Source: Chloroflexota bacterium (GTDB lineage Bacteria > Chloroflexota > Anaerolineae > B4-G1). From it: a stretch of 8,612 nucleotides of DNA. Below, piece by piece: positions 6,107-8,612 of the stretch. A model generated the notes under the pieces. That model did no database searches. It saw nothing but the letters and a program-made list of their open reading frames with translations, and was not told the DNA's origin. The DNA lies in the NCBI GenBank assembly GCA_030596915.1, contig JAUVSX010000103.1, positions 1 to 8,612 on the forward strand, in the 5' to 3' direction. Numbering within the stretch: position 1 is the stretch's first letter; every line of letters starts with the position of its first letter. The translations under genes and the position numbers were made by a program.

Positions 6107-7042
6107 TCAGGAGGTTAATTCGTCCTCGATCGGGCGATAGGCGGACGGCGCCCGGGTCCCGACCACGTCCTCCTCGAGGAACTCCTTCCAGGTGGCGTGG
6201 GTCCACAGCGCGCTTGCCCTGACCAGCTCGCGACAGGCGTTCTGATACTCACCGCGCTGGTAGAGCGCTAGTGCCTGCGTGAACGGTTCACGGGCCTGCT
6301 GGAGCAACTCGATGGCCTCCCGCTGGCGAAACGTCTGCAGCCCCTGAGCGATGAGCGACCCGTCGTACGCCATTGTGCCGCCTGTCAGGTTGTCCAGATA
6401 CGGCTCGAGAGGGCTCCACGGCGCGTTCAGGTAGTCCACGTAGCGCTCGGGCTCGGGGTAGGGGCGCCTGTCCTGCGCGTCGACGAGGGCGGCCTGGCCT
6501 AGTCGTTGGCCGAGCGCCTCGGCCTCCGCCCGCGCCTGTTCGATGTAGGCAGTGTGCACCGGGAGCCCACCGACGTAGCGCAGCCCCAGCGTGAACGCCC
6601 ACTTGCACAGGTTCCGGTTCGCCAGACGCTGCATACCCTGGTTGCTTGCGCAGGAGATCGATGCGAAGGGCATTCCCTCCAGTCTGCCGCTCCAGACGAA
6701 AGGGTAGAGGCGTTCGATGAATAGGTGGCACTGGGCGCTCGTACCCCACTTGTGGACCGGGTCAGCGATGACGATCCCATTTGCACGTTTGACCTCGGCC
6801 ATCAGCGTACCGTCTCCACCCATCGGGTCGTGGAGCGTGCACTCGTGGTCCTCGTCGCGAATGCAGTTGAAGCAGCTTGTGCAGGGGCCGAACCTGTGGC
6901 TGTGAAGGCGTACCCGAGCCACCTCGACGCCTTCTACACTCCTCGCGCCCTGAATAGCCGCATCGAGCAGGCTGGCAGTGAACCCGCTCGAACGTCCGCT
7001 CGCCAGCAAAGCCAGCACATACGCCACCGTCTCATTCTCCAT
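6107..7042 (-). CDS. Iron-sulfur flavoprotein (NADPH-dependent FMN reductase family) with C-terminal extension
   Basis: A 311-residue flavodoxin-fold protein. The FMN phosphate loop is LLASGRSSGFTASLL (12-26). A compact cysteine cluster Cys54-x2-Cys57-x2-Cys60-x7-Cys68 matches the CX2CX2CX4-7C motif of iron-sulfur flavoproteins (Isf), which carry a [4Fe-4S] cluster next to FMN and pass electrons. IADPVHKWGTSAQCHLFIERL (92-112) is the usual 'SPVYWGSVSAQLKAFIDR'-like segment, altered at several positions. Isf proteins are usually about 190-200 residues; here a further 110 residues follow, with long helical stretches (236-290). ATG 7042 lies 3 nt after the stop of the amidohydrolase gene, with GGGAAG inside that gene's end as ribosome-binding site, so the two are translationally coupled. 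It is probably a soluble redox enzyme of the same catabolic pathway; its partner and substrate are unknown. Confidence 0.8.
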   Translation of the reverse strand: MENETVAYVLALLASGRSSGFTASLLDAAIQGARSVEGVEVARVRLHSHRFGPCTSCFNCIRDEDHECTLHDPMGGDGTLMAEVKRANGIVIADPVHKWGTSAQCHLFIERLYPFVWSGRLEGMPFASISCASNQGMQRLANRNLCKWAFTLGLRYVGGLPVHTAYIEQARAEAEALGQRLGQAALVDAQDRRPYPEPERYVDYLNAPWSPLEPYLDNLTGGTMAYDGSLIAQGLQTFRQREAIELLQQAREPFTQALALYQRGEYQNACRELVRASALWTHATWKEFLEEDVVGTRAPSAYRPIEDELTS

Positions 7043-7045
7043 CAG

Positions 7046-7924
7046 CTACTTCCCGAACCAGACCCGGAGGGCGTTGCCGCCCATCACCAACGCCGTCTGT
7101 TCGTCGGCAAGATGCGGCAGGTGGTGGTCAAGCAGCGTCGCCAGTCTGCCGTAGCCCGGCTCAGCGCGAATCCAGGGGAAGTCGGAGCACCACATCAGCC
7201 TCTCGGATCCAAACGCGCGGAAGATTCGCTCGACCATCGGCCGCATATCGGCGTAGGGGTACGTCTCCTTCGAGAAGGCGTACTCACCGGACACCTTCAC
7301 ATAAACGTTCGCGTGGCGGGCCAGGTCAAGGATCTGGGGGTACGTCGGGGGAGGGATGGGCTCGTCGTTGAAGCGAGGCCGTCGCCAACGATCCACCACG
7401 GGCGACGTGGACGGGCAGATGCCCAGGTGATCGAGGCTCACGGCAATATCGGGAAACGCGCGCACGAGCTTCTCAATATTGGCGATCTGATCGCTCGGGC
7501 AGTACAAGTTGACGTTCAGTCCGAGAGCGTCAGCGCGGTCGAACAGCCCGTAGGCGGGCAGATCGTCCAGGGTGGCTGCCGGAGGGTCCCCCAGCGGCCC
7601 CATCAACCGGATGCCCGCGATGCCGGTAGCCTCGTGCAACTCGGTAAGCCTGGTGGGGGAGGCGGGATCGCCGAGGTCCACAAGCCCCACCGCTGCAAAG
7701 CGGTCGGGCCACTGGGCTACGGCCTGCGTCACATAACGGTGGTGCTCAGCGCCGAAACCACTCATCTGGACCAGCACGGCGCGGTCGATGTTCGCGCTGT
7801 CCATCTCGTGCAGGAGTTTCTTGACTGTCGCCGAGCGCTCTGCAGGCGCAAGGGTGCTGACCTCGCGCGGGTATTCATCGCTCTCGGGAGCGAAGACGTG
7901 GACGTGTGCGTCTACTCTCACCAT
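7046..7924 (-). CDS. Amidohydrolase-2 family metal-dependent hydrolase (lactonase-like)
   Basis: A 292-residue TIM-barrel hydrolase of the amidohydrolase-2 family (PF04909 type), which includes sugar-acid lactonases such as L-fucono- and L-rhamnono-lactonase and 2-pyrone-4,6-dicarboxylate lactonase, as well as decarboxylases. Visible metal-site features are the N-terminal VDAHVHVF (Asp5, His7, His9), SLDHLG with His166, and MWCSDFPW with Asp248; the C-terminal GGNALRVWFG is the usual family end. There is no signal peptide. ATG 7924 is preferred over ATG 7930 because GAAGGG (7932-7937) lies 7 nt before the former and only 1 nt before the latter. It is the first gene of the five-gene run and is coupled to the Fe-S flavoprotein. 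Lactone opening of a sugar acid fits the GH2 and UxuA-like neighbours, but the reaction is inferred. Confidence 0.85.
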   Translation of the reverse strand: MVRVDAHVHVFAPESDEYPREVSTLAPAERSATVKKLLHEMDSANIDRAVLVQMSGFGAEHHRYVTQAVAQWPDRFAAVGLVDLGDPASPTRLTELHEATGIAGIRLMGPLGDPPAATLDDLPAYGLFDRADALGLNVNLYCPSDQIANIEKLVRAFPDIAVSLDHLGICPSTSPVVDRWRRPRFNDEPIPPPTYPQILDLARHANVYVKVSGEYAFSKETYPYADMRPMVERIFRAFGSERLMWCSDFPWIRAEPGYGRLATLLDHHLPHLADEQTALVMGGNALRVWFGK

Positions 7925-7963
7925 TCTCATGCCCTTCGGCGCTACTATGTCAGGGAAACAGAT

Positions 7964-7993
7964 CGGGCCGACCTATCCGACGGGGCCGGCCCG
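7964..7993 (-). repeat. 7-bp inverted repeat upstream of the amidohydrolase gene
   Basis: CGGGCCG (7964-7970) and CGGCCCG (7987-7993) are perfect complements 16 nt apart, in the 145-nt gap between the toxin and amidohydrolase genes. It lies 40-70 nt before the start codon, where an operator or leader stem for the catabolic operon would be expected. The GC-rich arms make a chance match possible. Confidence 0.3.
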
Positions 7994-8052
7994 CATGCTG
8001 CCTCGGCAAAGTCGTCGGCGCGCGGTCTCACGCCCGGGCGGCAGGACGGGCC

Positions 8053-8068
8053 GGTCGCGGGCGCGACC
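8053..8068 (-). terminator. GC-rich hairpin just after the toxin stop codon
   Basis: GGTCGCG and CGCGACC (8053-8059 and 8062-8068) are exact complements with a 2-nt centre (more realistically a 6-bp stem with a 4-nt loop), starting 1 nt after the toxin TAG. A second perfect 7-bp stem (GCTTCAG/CTGAAGC, 8074-8094) overlaps the last toxin codons. Neither is followed by a T-run, so termination would be inefficient or factor-dependent. They mark the boundary between the toxin-antitoxin unit and the catabolic operon. Confidence 0.35.
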
Positions 8069-8069
8069 C

Positions 8070-8513
8070 CTACGCTTCAGACCCGCCCTGAAGCGGGTGG
8101 CGCCAGACCAGCCCAGGGAAACGGCTGTAGTCTCGGTCGGTCGTGATCCATTCGCTGCCAGATTCTATCGCCAGAGCAGCGCGATATGCATCGGGCACCA
8201 GGTTTCCTCTGGCGTTCGCGACTGTGCACAGCCTCTCGAAGATTGCCCAATGGCGTGGCCCAGGCGAGATGATAACGCAGTTGGGCCGACTGCGCACGTC
8301 TCTCACGAAAGCGAGCGCCTGCTCGATCGTGCTGGGCGGATCGAACACGCGCGGGTGCGTCACGATGCGTATGAAGCCGCTCAGGACGATCTCCGAGACT
8401 CCGTAGGCCCGATCACCATTGATGGTGCTCTCGCGCCACCGGAGGTATTCGCTGTGGCCCGGCGCATCCTGGCGGTGTGCGTAGACCAGTACGTTGACGT
8501 CAGGAAGAACCAG
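8070..8513 (-). CDS. vapC: PIN-domain ribonuclease toxin (VapC type, mycobacterial PIN subfamily), CTG start
   Basis: Read from CTG 8513 this gives a 147-residue PIN-domain protein, the RNase toxin of type II VapBC pairs. The N-terminus M(L)VLPDVNVLVYAHR carries catalytic Asp5. Glu41 lies in VSEIVLSGFIRIVTHPRVF. NLVPDAYRAALAIE gives Asp108, and TTDRDYSRFPGL gives Asp126 and Asp128. PGPRHWAIFERL is typical of the mycobacterial-type PIN toxins. The first canonical start in this frame, GTG at 8363, would remove Asp5 and Glu41. The frame is open upstream only to a TAA, and the sole plausible start is CTG 8513, which follows GGAGGG (8519-8524) by 5 nt. This start overlaps the antitoxin's last codons by 14 nt, the usual VapBC arrangement, and gives the normal VapC length. 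A sequencing error in the start codon is the alternative. Confidence 0.85.
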   Translation of the reverse strand: MVLPDVNVLVYAHRQDAPGHSEYLRWRESTINGDRAYGVSEIVLSGFIRIVTHPRVFDPPSTIEQALAFVRDVRSRPNCVIISPGPRHWAIFERLCTVANARGNLVPDAYRAALAIESGSEWITTDRDYSRFPGLVWRHPLQGGSEA

Positions 8514-8612
8514 GGGATCCCTCCATTAGAGCCAGTAGCGCGGCAGTGTCGTCCAAGTCAACACCAGGTTGTGGACCCCGACCCGGTACCGTCGTGAGCC
8601 TCACCTGATCAC
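8500..8612 (-). CDS. vapB: VapB-like antitoxin, C-terminal fragment (runs off the right edge)
   Basis: The minus strand from the edge encodes 36 residues ending at TGA 8500-8502: DQVRLTTVPGRGPQPGV, then DLDDTAALLALMEGSPGSS. The PGVDLDDTAALLALMEG ending resembles the C-terminal, toxin-binding tail of mycobacterial-type VapB antitoxins paired with this PIN subfamily. It overlaps the toxin start by 14 nt in another frame. The N-terminal DNA-binding part and the promoter lie outside the window, so the fold (ribbon-helix-helix or other) cannot be told. Confidence 0.65.
   Translation of the reverse strand, partial: DQVRLTTVPGRGPQPGVDLDDTAALLALMEGSPGSS

Noticed and set aside
7944..7952. Extended -10-like TGACATAGT before the amidohydrolase gene
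   Set aside because: It would place the transcription start on top of the ribosome-binding site (7932-7937), and there is no convincing -35 box. The operon promoter remains unidentified.
6725..8146. Plus-strand open frame of about 473 codons antisense to the flavoprotein, amidohydrolase and toxin genes
   Set aside because: It crosses three real minus-strand genes and two gene boundaries, with no recognisable domain; GC-rich composition explains the lack of stops.

Overview
The window is GC-rich. Every gene I can support lies on the minus strand, so it reads from high to low coordinates. A Pro/Thr-rich lipoprotein linker, a spondin-domain lipoprotein, a mycobacterial-type PIN toxin-antitoxin pair and a class III cyclase of the 'FTDIEGST' type suggest a free-living bacterium, most likely Chloroflexota or a similar high-GC lineage. 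No rRNA or other marker is present, so this assignment is an inference from gene style only.

Layout in transcription order: (1) 8612-8070 holds the end of a VapB-like antitoxin gene, cut by the window edge, and an overlapping PIN-domain VapC-type toxin gene. The toxin's only sensible start is a CTG codon. (2) 7924-1763 is a likely catabolic operon of five genes: an amidohydrolase-2 (lactonase-like) enzyme, a flavodoxin-fold protein with a compact four-cysteine Fe-S motif and a long C-terminal extension, a spondin-N lipoprotein, a family 2 glycoside hydrolase, and a TIM-barrel enzyme related to mannonate dehydratase (UxuA). Gaps between genes are about 3, 137, 77 and 74 nt. (3) 1715-229 is a separate transcription unit for a DEAD-box RNA helicase. 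It has a clear sigma70-type promoter and a leader of about 135 nt carrying two perfect hairpins. (4) 71-1 is the N-terminus of a class III adenylate/guanylate cyclase gene that runs off the left edge, with a candidate promoter overlapping a dyad symmetry.

Working model for the operon: the GH2 enzyme releases a sugar or sugar acid from a glycoside, the lactonase-like amidohydrolase opens a sugar lactone, and the UxuA-like enzyme dehydrates a sugar acid. The Fe-S flavoprotein would supply or remove electrons, and the spondin lipoprotein would sit on the cell surface. The substrate cannot be read from the sequence, and no transporter, kinase or aldolase is visible here.

Points worth a second look are the spondin lipoprotein inside a sugar-acid operon, the Fe-S flavoprotein with its extra domain, the two-hairpin helicase leader, and two genes (spondin and toxin) whose protein-level N-termini extend upstream of any canonical start codon.
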